A stretch of DNA of 64,000 bases from Haemonchus contortus (GCA_000469685.2 LS997566.1:30499496-30563495), one strand, 5' to 3'. Counted from the first letter of the stretch, positions 1-14,205 are shown. The notes: a model not told the origin generated them from the sequence alone. Numbers and translations are program-made.

Positions 1-1825
1 ACTCCGTTCCTGAAACGGTTCCTAGTCAGTAGTTGAGCTAATCTCACTCTTTACCATGGAACCGTTAAATGTAATTCATATCTACTGCTCACAGAAGACT
101 CAACTCCTACAACAACATTCACTCGATAATTCGATCTAATATCTTTCCACATACGAAGTTGATAATTGTGACCGATATCGATCCCTATGCCCAGGATTCG
201 ATCAAATCACATCCACCACCCGCCTACTAGAATGTACTGCAGTCAGAACCAGACAAGCTAGAAATTGACGAACCGAAAAATTAGATTGACAGACAGATAG
301 TCAGACATATAAAAAGGCAGACGGGCAGACAGATGAACGGATGGAAAGGCTGACATGAGCAGAGAAACGCATCGCAATGCCGATCGTGTGAAAGAGGGAT
401 GTCTTGCTGCAGAATTCTATTTAAACTCAAGTCTAATAGGCAGGATATATTATTTGGAAGCAGAACTTATCGAAGTTACGGTAGCAGTCTGTCGTTGGAC
501 GAAGTGATTGGGTGATGGTGACTGTGACATTCATCCAAAGGAGATGGGACTATCCCTAAAAAGCAATTAAGGAACGGTAGTAATATTCCTGTGTCGCGCA
601 GGATTCCTTTTAAGAAATGGGTAGTTTTAAAGGGAAAAAATCGATAAATTAAAAAAGTGCGAGTAATTTTGCGGTTGTGGTATTATTCAGGGAGCTTGAA
701 CTGTCAAGTCTACGTTCAGATCAATGCAAAGCTCGAGTCGGAAGCACAGAACTCTGCTTACGAAGCTTTACTATTGCTTTATTCGATATCAGAAGAACCG
801 TATACCACAGCAGTTTGGATATTTCTTACTGGATCTCAGTCAAAAACATTCTTATGAAGGTGTTCTTCAGAATGACAGCAATTATTCTCGTGCCATTGCG
901 GAGAAACCATCCAATACATATAAGGGACATGTCTTTGTCTACCAATGTCTTGTCATAGCAACTTTCACCTCCATATTTGTAATGCTCTGATTATAGGTGC
1001 TCTGAACCCCACCGACCAGTTATGTAAACATTCCAATTCGAAACAGAAGCTGTAGTCCATCTTTGGCAGAAAAGCAGGGATATGTTGTATTCAGAAGTGT
1101 CCTTTCCTATCCAGGTCCTTCCCAGCATACATATATGGTGTGGTAAATAATTCGAACCACAAGTAGTAGTAAAAAGTCTACAGATATTTGAGGTACTTCA
1201 CAAAAACCAGCCTTGTAGCCGTGACTTCAAAAATCCTGTAGATAAGGCGCTAAAAGTAGGGTCAAGAGTTAAGTACAGCAACACCAGGGTATGAAACTTC
1301 TTGAAATTAACAACCTTTTTCGAAGTACATAAGCATTTCCCAGTTGTAGCACACATTCCTTTCTGCTATTTCCAAACCCATTAGTGGGATTTCGTCGCCG
1401 CTGCACAGCCGATGTCCGCCAATGTTTTGACTTAACACTCAAGCCCCATGCTTTACACCGATCTCGTCCTCGTCCGAAATCCCGCCTCACTTTTTTTTCA
1501 GTGACACCAGAATGCAGCTCTTTCCATTCTTCAAATTTTTTTCTTATTGGGGTTCATGGAACGTCCGCTTTTACTAATATTAATAGTTCACATGGGGAAC
1601 CAGTAAGTGTAACAGAACGATGGGAACGATGGTAGAGCCACTTCATTAGTAGATTCCGTGTAGCTTTCTAAGTTCCTTCAACGATCACCTTCCCACAATG
1701 TCAGATCATTTCATTCCCTATTCACTGCTTAAACATCGGAAAAGACATGTGGGCAGACCCAGGTGCTAACTAGGGTTTCCTTCTTCCTTCTTGATTCATG
1801 AGAGCTTAAAAAAAGCTTTTGCAGA
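1..1825. other. No gene recognised; upstream flank of the K2P gene
   Basis: AT-rich sequence without a convincing coding exon. The short open frames here lack splice signals and recognisable motifs. A degenerate CAGA-type simple repeat lies at about 285-350. The stretch just before 1826 presumably holds the promoter and outron of the channel gene, but I see no clear promoter element. Confidence 0.5.
1816..1825 (+). other. Putative spliced-leader trans-splice acceptor
   Basis: The sequence CTTTTGCAG ends at 1824, two bases before the ATG at 1826 that opens the channel reading frame. A strong nematode-type acceptor this close to a start codon, with no upstream exon in frame, is typical of SL trans-splicing. 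An ordinary cis acceptor for an unseen 5' exon is the alternative. Confidence 0.5.
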
Positions 1826-4800
1826 ATGTTTTGGAACCTCGTCGTTGTTAATTATGAGAAGTATCGCTTACACCATATTCTCTTATTCGGACTCTTGTTA
1901 CTGTACAGGTGGGTAGAAGTTATTGGGAAGTTATTATCATTCATTTTGTTACTTTATTACCATTATCACTACTATTATTTCATCATCTTATGATCATCTT
2001 ATCACTACTTTACTACTAGTCATTACTTTGTTTTTTGCTGTTTGATCACTCAGGGTGAACGATCATTACTTAGCCTTTTTTTATTATTAATTCAAGTAGG
2101 AGTTTCGCAAATCCTGCCACTTGTTCCTCAGGCTTAACATCACGGTGACTCACGAATAATCAACGAAGGCTTTCTGTCGTTGAGGTTATTCACTTTCTCT
2201 GACATCAAGTAGTAGTTACCTTTGGGGGTTAGGAGGCAATGGGTGCACAGCGCTAATGTCACACGCATGGTTCTAGGAACAAATCCCGGGTCCGCATGGA
2301 CCAACTAAGTCGTCCATCTCTCCCGGGTCGGTTAATTATGTCCAGACTCGCCTGGGGAAATCAATGCCAATCAATCACTGGCTTAGATCAGTACAGGCCA
2401 CATGCTAATTGAAACGGTTGGACATCTCAATTCATTGTGCAGTCCACATACGCATTCAGTACGCCACAGTGATGCTGAGTAATGCAAGTCGAATGCCTGG
2501 ACGCATCCCGCACGCTGGATTGATCGACTTGAAACAACTTCCCTCTCACAACAACCCTATAATTGGAACTGACCATTATTTGCAGTGTAAACGTTCTTAT
2601 TACCGATACATTAGAACATCCTATCGGCCTAAGGCGCAGGATTAACGCTCCAGCGAAGAAAATAGAGAAGAAAAGTGAACCATTAGCTTATGTCCCATTG
2701 CTTTCATCCATAATGTTCGAGAAACCTATTCTCATGGATCCAGCACAGCCATCGTTCTCACCCACAATTCGTTGCTTGACTCCTGTCATCGAATTAATCA
2801 GTATTAATGACAGCTGCATGCTGGGATTCGCATGGAACAAAGGGAGTCCATGACGAAAAGCATGCAAGAAACGCCGGATGTTACTGGTTGCAAGGACTCT
2901 TCCTCCGTTCCCAGTACATATGCTTATACATATTTTTTCCTTTATGAACATACAGCATGGTCTCGAGCTGAGAGCGTCCCATCTTTTATCGATTTGTTAT
3001 CTAAAATGTGTCTTGAATAGAATGTGTATGATGAAGAATCTCCTAGAAGGAGTCATCTTTATGTAAGTCACAGATTAGGCTCACAGATTAGGCTTCCATA
3101 AACGGAGAGTGATGACTAATTTCGGTATAACAATCCACCACTCGACCTTCATTCGAAATCGCAATGTTTCATGAATGCGATCCTGTCCTGGACGATGATA
3201 CCGATGCTGAATCAGTGCCACTCTCCTCATAGGTGACGCTTGTAACTGAGAGAGACCTGGAACTTACTAGCTTGCCCCTGGAGGGCAGCGATCAGAAATT
3301 TGATCCTTGTGCTCTGAATGTTGCACGAGCGCCACATTGTACTACCCTTCTGATAGTTATGTATAAATTGAATTCATCGGTATCTTTGTATCAACTAGCC
3401 AAGTCCCTCAGGTTGCAAATCATCGTAAGAACGGAATCCTGGCTCACCCTGTCGTGTCCATACAACAAAAAGTCAGTGGACATAAAGTTTGATTGGGATT
3501 CCATCTGTGTCCTTGTCAACAGCAATGAAGCTACTCTAGATGGGAATCCTGGGAATCCGGAGACGCTTAAGAAGTTTTCCTGAACAGACGTGGTCGAAAA
3601 GTTTTTCATAGGCTCCACAACTTCAAAAAGGCCTCATAGTCGTTGTTAGGTCGCAGCTGTGTTTACTTGTTGCCGATTGTTCCTGGCAACTTCGCCGAAT
3701 CTTTTTCTCTTGCCAACATAATCACGTAACTCATCCTGTATATCAATCTTCCGAATTATCCCAAATTACCTGCCTGACGCTGAGAAGTGAGACAGCCTTT
3801 TTCCTCGAGAACCTGGCCTCTTTGAGTGATTTGACTCTTCCTGATCACAAGCCTATGCCCGAAGTTCTTTTAGAGGACGGGACTGCGATGGAAGCAGTAA
3901 AAAGCATATCCTTTCTTCCCAAATGTAGACATTACACAAAAAGGGAGGAATGACAACATCCAGCAGCTTTTCGTATCGAATTGCAGGATTACATGGCACA
4001 GAGATTTCTTTGACCTAGACCCCTTTTTCCCTGTAAACAATCACTCGTTGAACCCCTCAGCTAAGTGGAAGGCTGCTCTGTCTTCTGTTTCTGCTGGAAA
4101 CTTGTGATAAACATTCATACTTACTGCTAGTAGCTAGGCAGGGAATAAAGACGCTGGCATTTGTTTCGAGGTTCGGTTTTTCCTTTTTTGTAGCTCTGTC
4201 ATCTTTTGGTAGACATCCCCGTATGTAGAAACCCTGTCAAATGCTTCTGGAACAGATGTGTTCGTTGTCCAGCGTTGGATTTGATCGCAAACCTGGTTTC
4301 CATTTCGACGGCTGAGTCCAGTCCAGTTCAGTGTAATATCCTGGCTCGATCAGATCCTGTAAACTTTCCTTTGGGTGGGTAATTAAAGGATGAAGGGTGG
4401 CAGAACTTCATTTTGTGTGAAAGTACATAATCACTGATTGGAAAGTCTACTGGAGTATCGCAATCTCAGAAAAAAAACCTGGAATGCTGTCCGCCCGCAG
4501 CGTTCGAAGTCATCCGTCATCTGTCGTCCGTCTCATAGAGACCAAAAAGTTGAACGCCCTTCCCACCTGCGGGTTTCGAGAGGGTGCTCGTGGAATGTTG
4601 GATTCCAACAAGACCACAACCCATTAGAAGAGGTTCTGGCTCATCCAAACTGTCCAAATGAGATCGTAAGAAATGCGATCCATGCACTTTTACAACAGAA
4701 AGATGTTGCCTTTCCACAAACTTCTTCTCTGCGGCACATTTCGGAGGAAATTGGATCTTTTGGAATTAATAGGCCAAGCGTGTGATAAGTATTGCGACAA

Positions 4801-7800
4801 TTGCCACTTCCCCACATCCGCTCCTACTCATTAATCATGTAGTGCGGTTGGGACAACATAGAGGAGGAGATCGGAATGGTCGGTAAACTGCATAGATCAA
4901 TGCAAGAGATTCCAACCATCAGAAAATCCTTCTCATTGCCATGTTCGGTTGGGACTTCTGGCATAATGATCGGATACTTTCTGTCGGTTGAACAGGAGAA
5001 AGCGATGGAGGAAGTCATCGAACCGCGAACATTGCTGAATTACTCGTTCCATCCTTTCAAGCGTTGAAGACTTTCTTCCCCCTCTCCCACCAACCACCCT
5101 CCCCTCACCTTCTAGTCCTCCCTTCCCCTCAATTCAGATACTGCTGTAACTGAAGACATGGAAATCATGAAAAACTGAAAATGTTAGTTTCGAGAACTTT
5201 CCGTATTTACTTCTCTGAACCTTGAATCTCTTGTACTTTTAACAAATGTCTAGCAGCTATTGTCTTCAGATGTTTTCCAACTAATTACAGTCATTATTTC
5301 AGTCTCGCAGGCGCACTGGTGTTTTGCGGTCTGGAAAGCGGTACTGAAGACCTGAAAAATGAAGAAGAAACAAAATCGTTAATCAGACAAAGTGTAGCAG
5401 CAAAGAAAGACTTGGTTGAGAGAATTCATGTGAGTTCAGAGTCAAATTGCTAGTTTTTGATATAAGCAACAAAGGTGAATAGTGTAACTTATACTAGGAC
5501 GAAGGTGGTGTAGGGGGACCTCCCGGTCCTGCATTGTTAACCAATAGGTACTGAACTCTTCCTGGAAAATGAAATTTTCCTGTTTATCGAGTGGTCAAAA
5601 CAATTACTCTATAGTTCACATATAGAATAGAATTGTCACTACGATTCTGACTAGCAGCCGAGGACGGAGCGCACAAAAAGACTAATCTGTTAGCTGATAA
5701 CTCTATTTATTGACCGTTCAGTGTGATATGTAACAAGAACTGCGATATATTGGATATACAGAAGCCACTAGATCTTCTGAAATCATTTAGGTGATTTTCA
5801 CAGAAGCAAATGCGCAGTTCTTCAACGAGACGGAACTCCGCAAAGCCATCGACAAATATGATGAGAGCATGTCGATAAAGCCGGTCATACAAAAAGAGAA
5901 GCGATGGGATCTCTGGGGAGGGCTTTACTATGCAGGCACCATCTATACAACTATAGGTAGGTTTTTGTTTGAATTATTTTCCAGGAATGAAGTGGCCTGC
6001 ATCAGCCTCGTGCAACTATTTTGAGGTGGGTTTCAGACTTTATTGCGCTCAACCCGAGATAGCTAAATGTTCATTACAGACATACTCTGCTTGTAATGAT
6101 CACATGTGATAGACGACATCCTATTTTTAAAACCTATTGATACATTTCACGAACAAGGGTGTTTTGAATTTCGCAATTGGTTTGCTATTACGATAGATTA
6201 GGGATCCTATCCTCCTCAGTTCCTACCCGACACCTTTCAGAAGCGTTTCGTCTATCATGAAGATTTCAACTTCTCCGGGTTTTGGAACGTTCCAAATAGC
6301 GTTGTTAGTTTCGGATCATGGCTCCCCCACCTTTTGAAGAAAGTTATCGACTTTTCCAAAATACACCACTTATTGAAGGGTTCCGCTCCTTTCACCCCAT
6401 TAGTTGACCCCGCTCACTCCTCATCTTTACTCATTTTATTTGTTGCCTAGACTTTTCTGAAACCTAATCGAAATTTTTTACCCTTGGCACCCTCATCTCC
6501 TGTCTCGCCGACGAATGCTTTGTCCAGTAAAGTAATGGCTGACTTCGCACTTGATTCAGAGCTTTCGAGGCTTACTCAAGAATCAAGGGCAGCGGGTTGA
6601 TCTGTCTGGAATCGCGTCCACTTCCCTGTACTCCCCCGGCCTATGTCACAACAGCAGCTCTCAGCACCTGACTGCTTTGTAATTGTAATTGAGTTACTGG
6701 ACAATAGGCAAAAACTTTACACAACAATCAGTTAAACTATCATGATACATGAGAAGGCTCGAATGCCTTGTGGTCAACAGTTCACCGTTGGAGAGGTGAC
6801 GGCGCAATTAGTCTCTGAGAAATCTGAGAAAGCAAACATCGTCAGGGGTGTCAAAGGACAGTTTCTTCACGTGGGAGACTACAATAATATCAATCACTAT
6901 TTGTGAGAGTCAAGTGACAATTTACTAGATAACATATGTATTCGGGTGCTTAGAACATGAGAGCTTTTGAAAGAAAATTTTGAGAATCTTGTATCAGTTC
7001 ATGTGGGGTTTTCGACCTCAACTTAATGAACAGAGGACAAAAAATTCAGTTGTGACCTGATTCGAGTAGTACCGCAGCAATCTTTGAACGTTAGCGCTTG
7101 AGATGCTGACAAACCACCTTGCCTCAAGCAATGTTTGAATGATAATTATGAGAGCCAACTCCCTACTCACTGATTTCATCTGAGGACCGTTTAGCGGAGG
7201 TGGTGTAATGACAAGTGGCATAATATCACACACGCGTGGTCACGGGTTCGAAACCTGGATCGATATTCACCTAGCACGGTCAAGCCTTCCACTTTCTAGG
7301 GTCGAATGATTGGTAAATGACTTGTCTAGGAGATTAAAACTACCGAGGATTGGGACCAATCAGCGCCCAAAAACCTCCTTTGATATCTCTTACTTTCCTC
7401 GCCTTTTTTGCACTATTCTGCTCTATAAATAACTTCCATTATTTCACTTAGGCTAGGTATTCCAGACTTATCCTGAACTGCGCATTTTAAGCAACCTAAC
7501 TGTGCTCCCTACACCCTTTCTGGGAAGCTTCTTATTCAGGAAGGCTCTGGTTTGAACGAAGCGAATGTTGAGTAGGCCTACCTTCAAAATCAAACATTAA
7601 GTGGTGACGAAGAGAAGTGCGAGGAGAAAACGCTGGGAAACGGCGAAACATAATTTAAGTGGAAAAATTCGAAAATTCAAGTTTGTTTGAGAAGAAATTC
7701 GAGATTATATGTTTTCCTACGTAATAACTTGAAAAATCATTCTGTTGTAAAACCTTCGCACGAAGCTTTCTGATCTTCGTAGATGACATAGAAAATTCCT

Positions 7801-10800
7801 TACAGGTTACGGTGACTTGGCTGCTGAAACATTCTGGGGCCGATTGTTCACAATGGTGTACGCAGTTTTTGGCATACCGATGGTGGTCACGATCCTTAAT
7901 GACTGGGGCACAATTATGTTCAATGTCGCAAACAGTGAGTTGTCTCCGAGATGATTCATAACCCCTTTATTTCATCTACTGCTTACAGAAATATGGAAAA
8001 AGAAGTTTCCGTCGTTGCTTCAACCAATTAAGGACTTCTTTAGCACCAAAAAACGTCAGGGATCGCAGGAGGTCAGCTTATTTGAGACTTTAGCAGGCCA
8101 CTTCCTAAGAACTCTTAGTTAAGATTTGACTGAAGCCCCTCAAATGTGATGGTTCTGACGGCTCAAATAGGCCACTGCATTCGTCATTTCATCGCCATTT
8201 CAAAGTCGATTTCCTACCTTACCATCAAATCTCCCTGATAGAATTAGGGGGTCCAACTGTTTAAGTCAGGAGTTGAATGAGTAGACAGCTGAGCGTAGCT
8301 TAGTATGGTGCCTATTCTGATCTGCCGTCCTCATATACGGACAAAAACGAGCTATTTAGTCATATCGAAGGCTCTGGGTTGAACGAAACGAGCATAGAGT
8401 AGCCTTGCTTCCAGAGGTAAATAATGAGTATGGCAAAGAAACGGCGTTCTCAAAGACTTCATTGCTATGAAAAAATTCAAATATTCCACACTAATAGGGC
8501 TACAAGTCTAATAGATAGCCACTTTTTACTGATGGTAAATTATCAAAGTTGTAAACGATGGACAGTCCTCGGCTTCGAGGTAGCGACAGGAGCTAACCCT
8601 TAAACCATAAACTCTATACGACTAAATGAAATAGGATTCTATTGAGGAAGTTCAACCCCAAACATTACTAACTGATGGGATCGTTCCTAACAATAGGCAC
8701 TAATCATAAGTTGCATTCCAACCTATGTATATAACTAGTGGTGGCAAAAGTGATGTAGTGTTGAGTGGCGCACTTCACACGCGCATGATCAAGGGCTCAA
8801 ATCTCGGATCGATATCTGCCTAGACCAACCAAACCTTCCATCCTTGCGGGTTTGGTACCAGGGCCGTCTGGGATTATAAAAACACTGACTTGTACACCGG
8901 CTGGCCACCGCAAGTCACTGTATAGGCCACATACGCATTCGATGCGCCTCTACCGTTCTGAATGGAAGTCGAACGCGTAGGCGCGTCCCTCGGACGGGAT
9001 TAATCAACGCCAGAAGACTCTTCCTTTCATCCTTATTTCGTCGCAGTACGCGTTCCGAAAGCTCACAAGGTTGGCGATTTATGGATAAAACTAGTCTTGG
9101 ACGGGACCTCTACATAGTGTCCGATGAATCTCATTCCTCACAAAGTTGGCCATTTATGAACAGAATTGTCCATAATGCTCCAACCCTGTGAGAAATCAGC
9201 TTCATCGCCCGCAAGATGGGGGCATGAACAAAGTAGCAACATGGTAGCCGACTGACGAACTGATGTGGCGCAGAAAGCAGAGCCCCAACTCCGACGAGGA
9301 TGGCCAGTTCATACTGAGTGATCTTCGAGCTTCGATATCTACCCTCTATGCCTATCTACGTAGTCTGAAATGTTTCCGACATTCCATTAGATCCGCACTA
9401 TGCCGCGACTCATTCCCTTTTTCCAATGCTCCCATGAACTCAGGCGACTCACCTTTGACGAACTTACTGAAATTAAAACTTTGATTCAAATTCTTGAAAA
9501 TCATGTGGGAATTATATTCGGAAGCTTTCACGCGTTGTGCTCACCCATCGATGGGATTTGAACATGGGTGGTGTGGAGTGTTGAGGGCCGTGGCTTTTGA
9601 AAAATGACATGCCGAGTTCTTCAAGCTCTAGCGATTAATCTCCCAAACAGGTGAGGCAAGCTGCTCTATATTAGACGTCAGCTGGTGGTTTCAAGGCCTC
9701 GCCGGAGCAGCATAATCACTTGTTCCACCAGTTTCTTGACTCGAGACAACGTTACCAATGAAAGATGCAACTCTAAGAGAAGTGATCCGTTTAGGAAGGC
9801 CAGAAAATTTTAGTGTTCTGGACTGTTCTTCTAGACACGCTGATCCTTCTTTGTTCTTCCAGCCAGTGGCTAGGGACTTTACCTGTAAACAAGTACCATA
9901 AGATAAGATGATCATGGTCTGGTGCAGTCCAGGATTCGTTATTTTGTCATACTTCACGATGAATAGGACCCATGGGGTTAGGATGTTGCAAGATGGTAAC
10001 TTTCTGGAGTCGAATATTGGCTGCTCTCTTTGAACGGCCGTATTAGACGATTACGTGATTACTGCCTTTCTTCGTCCCTGACAATGAAAGCTTAGAGCGC
10101 AGATAAAATCCCCTAGATGAGGCATCAGTCAGAAGGCACAGCAAAGACTCGATTGAACGGGAGTCCGACAGATGAGAGCAGAAAAATGGGCGCGGTTGGC
10201 ACATTTGAAAGGACGGAGTCAAGTACTCCGTAGACCGTATCAGACGGTGAAGCAATTTCTCATGAGGATCTACTCGGTTGCCCTTCCTTGGACAAATTGT
10301 TCAGTTAGCTTTAGATCAAAGCTAGTGGCTGATTTTGTGAAGCTTTTTCAACTGCGCCATAGAACTTTTATAAGTAGGGGTCCATTGAAGCATTCTGGTC
10401 CCTTGGAAGCACTTCACACCATATCTCACTTTTGTGGCCCCACCAATGTATGGTGGTGTGATTCGACGAAGATTGGCCTTGGATCTTGCTCGATCAGGTT
10501 CATCTTATATTTGCCGTAATCGGTAGCGAGTAAAATTTTTGAATACATTCTGACTATTAATCAACAGTCACAATTCAGTTGAGAGATGGGTGGTTTTCAT
10601 CGCATTTGAAACACAAGTAATTGACACTAACTCGCTGCGTTAAGTGTATAACCCTCAACTCATGCGGTGCCTGAACATCTGGCTTTTTTACAGGTCCAAA
10701 ATTTTCGGTACCCTCGTCACCATTCCCATCGATGTGTTGGTCCATTCAGAAATTTCGTACATGGGTTATATGAAAGTCGGCATTGGTCGATACAATCAAA

Positions 10801-13800
10801 AGATCATCATAAATGCCTGCTGGTCAATCAACGTTGAAGTGAAAAAAAGCCAAAAGCCAAAAGCCGTTGTCTCCTTGTGTCCTATATATGTCATGCGGCT
10901 CTTTTGCCATCATGGAAAAAGAGCAGAATGTGTCGAAAGTGCTCCAACCGAGATTCCATGCACAGATGGCAACGAGGTTCTAAAAATAAGCCGAAAATGA
11001 GATTTGCTCACTTTTTCCTATCAATTAGAAAAAGTTCCACCTTCTGCGAAATCCTCGAACGAACATTTAAAAGAATGTTTTTTACAAAACCCGGGTTTTT
11101 TTTTTGAGCAACCCAATATCTACAACCTCTGAATTGCAGTAGTTAAGCTCATACAAATTGCGCAGAGGTTTCCGATAAATTTTCGATGCACTTGTCTTTG
11201 AACGATTCTCGCTGTTTCGCGAGATATAATGGGTTTTGGAGTCTTGGGAGACAAATTGTTTCCAATTGACGACCGCCGAAAACTTCTCCGTTAACAGACG
11301 CTTGGACAGCAAATGTTTTGCACTCGGCATGTTTTGAACCTCAAATTAATGAAAAAAACTAATGAACCCCGTCGATGTTACACAGCCCCTGATAATTTAT
11401 GGCTATTTTTCATATAATTAACAGCCTGAAGAATTCACCCCAGACACAAAAGCTTGCGGGAAATTTTCGAGAGGCGTGCTTTCCTTCTCAATAAAGTTCA
11501 ATTGACCACTTGCCAACCCATCGAGTTTTGTAATCAGTAATGAGCCTTATACAATCGATCCACGGATCATATGATAAAAAAGGGCTTGTTTAACCACAGC
11601 GTACTATGGAGATCACAGTAGTCACACAAAAAAATGACAAAATGAGCCAATATAAAAAGCAGTGAGATAAGTTTAAACCGCCTTGAACTCAAGTATCGAT
11701 GCAATGACTACTATAGAGGGCTAAACTCCTACACAACGCATGGTACTGGAAGGTTTCCTCAACTTAGAGTAGAGCTTGGTATTTAAGAACTAGGCCTACC
11801 CAGAAAAATACTGCTCCGAATAACCACCACGAATCTTGAAAGTATAAGGGCTTATCCTCTAGTATCTTTGCGTACAATTCTAAGTATTACCGAGGCTGTC
11901 GTCCTAATCTCCCCAAAAAAAAGAGTGTATCGCCTTCAAAACAGTCCCATAATGTCAGCGATTATGTGTTAACTGTTACAGATCATCTGCGACTCGCCAT
12001 ATACGAAAGATGTACCCCATTGTGGTGATCCTGACGAAGTTGACCCCATACCACTGTACCTGGTTGTTATAGGTGAGCGTTCAAAACTAAGGTTTTTTTC
12101 TGATATTTCTCTCGGGAAGCTTCGAAAAAATATGACACGATTTCTGTATAAGAAGTATCATTTGTATAACGGCGCTCCATTTCAGTTCTCATGTTCTGGA
12201 TGGGTATATGCTGTGTGGTTTTCGCATACCTCGAACAATGGTCCTTATTTGACACCGTATATTTCTTCTTTATTTCACTCACAACCATTGGTAAGATTTT
12301 TGGTAGCAGTACAGATTCACAACAAGGCCTAAAATAAGTTTATGGTCTGCTTTGATCTTACTGCGACAATGGTATCAGCGCAAAGGCCAACTGCGTCAGC
12401 GTGCCTGACTTCGTAGGATCAATTCGCCTTTATGTTATGTTATGTTATGTTTTACGCTGCTAAGGCAATCTTAGTATAAAAGTATATCAACCTCCTGGAA
12501 CCAACTCAAATAATGGAATAAATACAAGGAACTCATGTAATCGCAAAAAGAGAACACGTAAAATAAGGTAATAGTGCAACTTCAAGGTAGATATAAAATA
12601 AAGGCATGGAAGGAGTGGTCAACCGCAAGAAACTATGAAAGCTCATACTTACATAAAATTACTGTCACAGTGCGTTGAACTTAGACAAGGAATCCGGAGT
12701 GTTCTTGTTTTTTGGGACCTTTTTGTAGAGGCTAGCCGTTTTAAATGTGAAACTTTTGGCTCTCACACTGGTTCTGGGCCAAGAAGATTACCTTCGAATC
12801 CATTCAGAATCTCCTACTTTTCATCATCAGCTAAGATGTCACAAAGGCTTCTGGAAGAAGCCAAATGGTTGGGGTAATCTTACATTTCTCTCAGGCATCC
12901 AAATGCTACTTTAAGACGCGGTCGAAAATCGTTTCATTCTGCAGCCACATTGCTAAATTTGTTGGCTTCAGGATTCGGAGACGTCACTTCGAGTCATCGG
13001 GTAGCTGTGGCGAATTTCCTACTAATCCTTGTTGGATTGTCAGTGGTATCCATGGCAATTAACGTCGTGCAAATGCAGCTAGAGCTGCTGTTTGGGAAAG
13101 TCGTCCAGTCGATCGATGACGATTTTAAAATGAATCTTCTTAGCAGTGGTTAGTCGTTGCCCAGATTGAGTTAATGAAATAGACAAATCAAGGTGTTCAG
13201 CAGGTGATGAAAAGAAAGGGTCAGACCAAGTGGCAAAGGGCGATGTCGAACGCGCTCTAACCGATATGGAGGTGAAGAAAGGTGACATGCTCGAAAGTGA
13301 TTTTTATCCACTTTGTTTGTCTCAAGTGGCTACCACTATCTATCACTTCCTTTTGGGCCTGTTCCATTTTCAAATTGTAAAGCCGTGTAATTATAGGCGA
13401 CGACATAATGAAACAGTATGGCGAATCGATGAAAGGTGGAGATCGATTCCTGCTGCGATTCATGAGCCATCACCAGTACGTGAAAGAATCTTTTCAGCCG
13501 GCCCACTTTCTGCTTTTGCCCTTATTTTACAAAGCAAACTATAATACGGATGGCATTGGTAGCAGAACAACCCCTGCCCGCCAAACCAGTGATCTCTCCA
13601 AGGAGTTCGGACCGGATTTAGTGGGTGGAAGAGTAACGTTGAAAGCGTCCGTAAAGCGGCCTACGGGCGATCAGGAGCTCTATTCGTGAATCCATGCAAG
13701 TACGAGAGGTTCTCCATTCCCTCCGAACCCACTTGGGGATTTTGTCAATGGTGGCGGACCGAGTACCAACCGTTCCGGCTGTGGATCTTTCCACTCAGTT

Positions 13801-14205
13801 TTCTCTACCCTTAAGGCACCATTGGTTTGGTATCGTTTCGAAAGGAACTGAAGTTCTGATTACACCATTTTATCCATTTATCCTAAGGTTTGGAGAATTA
13901 ATTTGAGTTCCCTCCATTTTTCAGGAGGAAAATGATAGAGGAGAAATTCGAGGAACGAGCTAGAATGCGCAACAAGTGGACCCAAACGATACGCCAAATG
14001 AAGGTGGGTTCCGAGTATTCCGATTTATTCTATTCTTCAAAAAGTTCGTGACAAAGTTGCAGAAGATTTTCAGGTAGCTTCCGTCCAAACTGGTAGCATT
14101 CCTACGCATCCGCCCATCCCTGAAGAACCAGGCGAAGACACAAATAACCCCTCAAAGTCTCGTATTACAAACAAACGACTGTATATTTACAATACTGGCG
14201 AGTAA
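1826..14205 (+). CDS. TWK-type two-pore-domain (K2P) potassium channel, 12 exons
   Basis: Plasma-membrane background K+ channel subunit that works as a dimer. I place exons at 1826-1908, 5303-5429, 5791-5956, 7806-7934, 7989-8071, 11982-12072, 12186-12290, 12972-13148, 13201-13281, 13397-13475, 13925-14003 and 14074-14205; all phases agree and give 443 codons, a normal length for nematode TWK proteins. M1 spans the first intron (residues about 14-36). The first pore reads TTIGYGD at about 123-129, M2 lies at 139-163, M3 at about 221-244, the second pore reads TTIGFGD at about 258-264, and M4 lies at about 271-298. A charged cytosolic tail follows. Both selectivity filters are intact. The start is the ATG just after a trans-splice-like acceptor. 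Introns 1 (3.4 kb), 3 (1.8 kb) and 5 (3.9 kb) hold SINE copies. I cannot assign it to a particular twk orthologue. Confidence 0.93.
2225..2550 (+). repeat. tRNA-derived SINE-like copy A (intron 1)
   Basis: Member of a family recurring in this window. The head has a tRNA-like promoter region with a box-B-like segment near 2280. The tail carries the family block with the words CACATACGCATTC and GCAAGTCGAATGC, followed by a segment ending GATTGATCGACTTG. This copy is diverged. Orientation is the same as the host gene. Confidence 0.6.
7196..7342 (+). repeat. tRNA-derived SINE-like copy B, 3' truncated (intron 3)
   Basis: The head of the family: a box-A-like stretch (GTGTAATGACAAGTGGC), then GGGTTCGAAACC, which is an excellent RNA polymerase III box B, then the downstream family block (GTCAAGCCTTCCA). 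The 3' half seen in copies C and E is missing. Confidence 0.65.
8738..9042 (+). repeat. tRNA-derived SINE-like copy C, near full length (intron 5)
   Basis: About 305 bp with head, middle and tail in order: tRNA-like head (TGATGTAGTGTTGAGTGGC), decayed box B (GGGCTCAAATCTC), middle block (CCAACCAAACCTTCCATCC), then GGCTGGCCACCGCAAGTCA and the tail with TGAATGGAAGTCGAACGCG. It matches copy E on the opposite strand over almost its whole length. Confidence 0.7.
9043..11981. other. Rest of K2P intron 5, no gene recognised
   Basis: Intronic sequence. Open frames on both strands near 9.7-11.0 kb have no motif I can identify, no convincing splice context and no agreement with the channel. Some could be decayed transposon remains. 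The acceptor for exon 6 lies at 11980-11981. Confidence 0.4.
12431..12452. repeat. TTATG pentanucleotide microsatellite
   Basis: About four perfect copies of the five-base unit TTATG inside the intron between K2P exons 7 and 8. Likely length-polymorphic. Confidence 0.8.

Noticed and set aside
4438..5067. Open frames of 60-115 codons upstream of K2P exon 2
   Set aside because: No hydrophobic M1 segment or fitting splice phase. Exon 1 at 1826-1908 supplies M1 and joins exon 2 in phase.
9691..10519. Frames in K2P intron 5 that might be a decayed BEL/Pao polymerase
   Set aside because: Only a loose TDASSRG-like similarity, with no ordered motifs.
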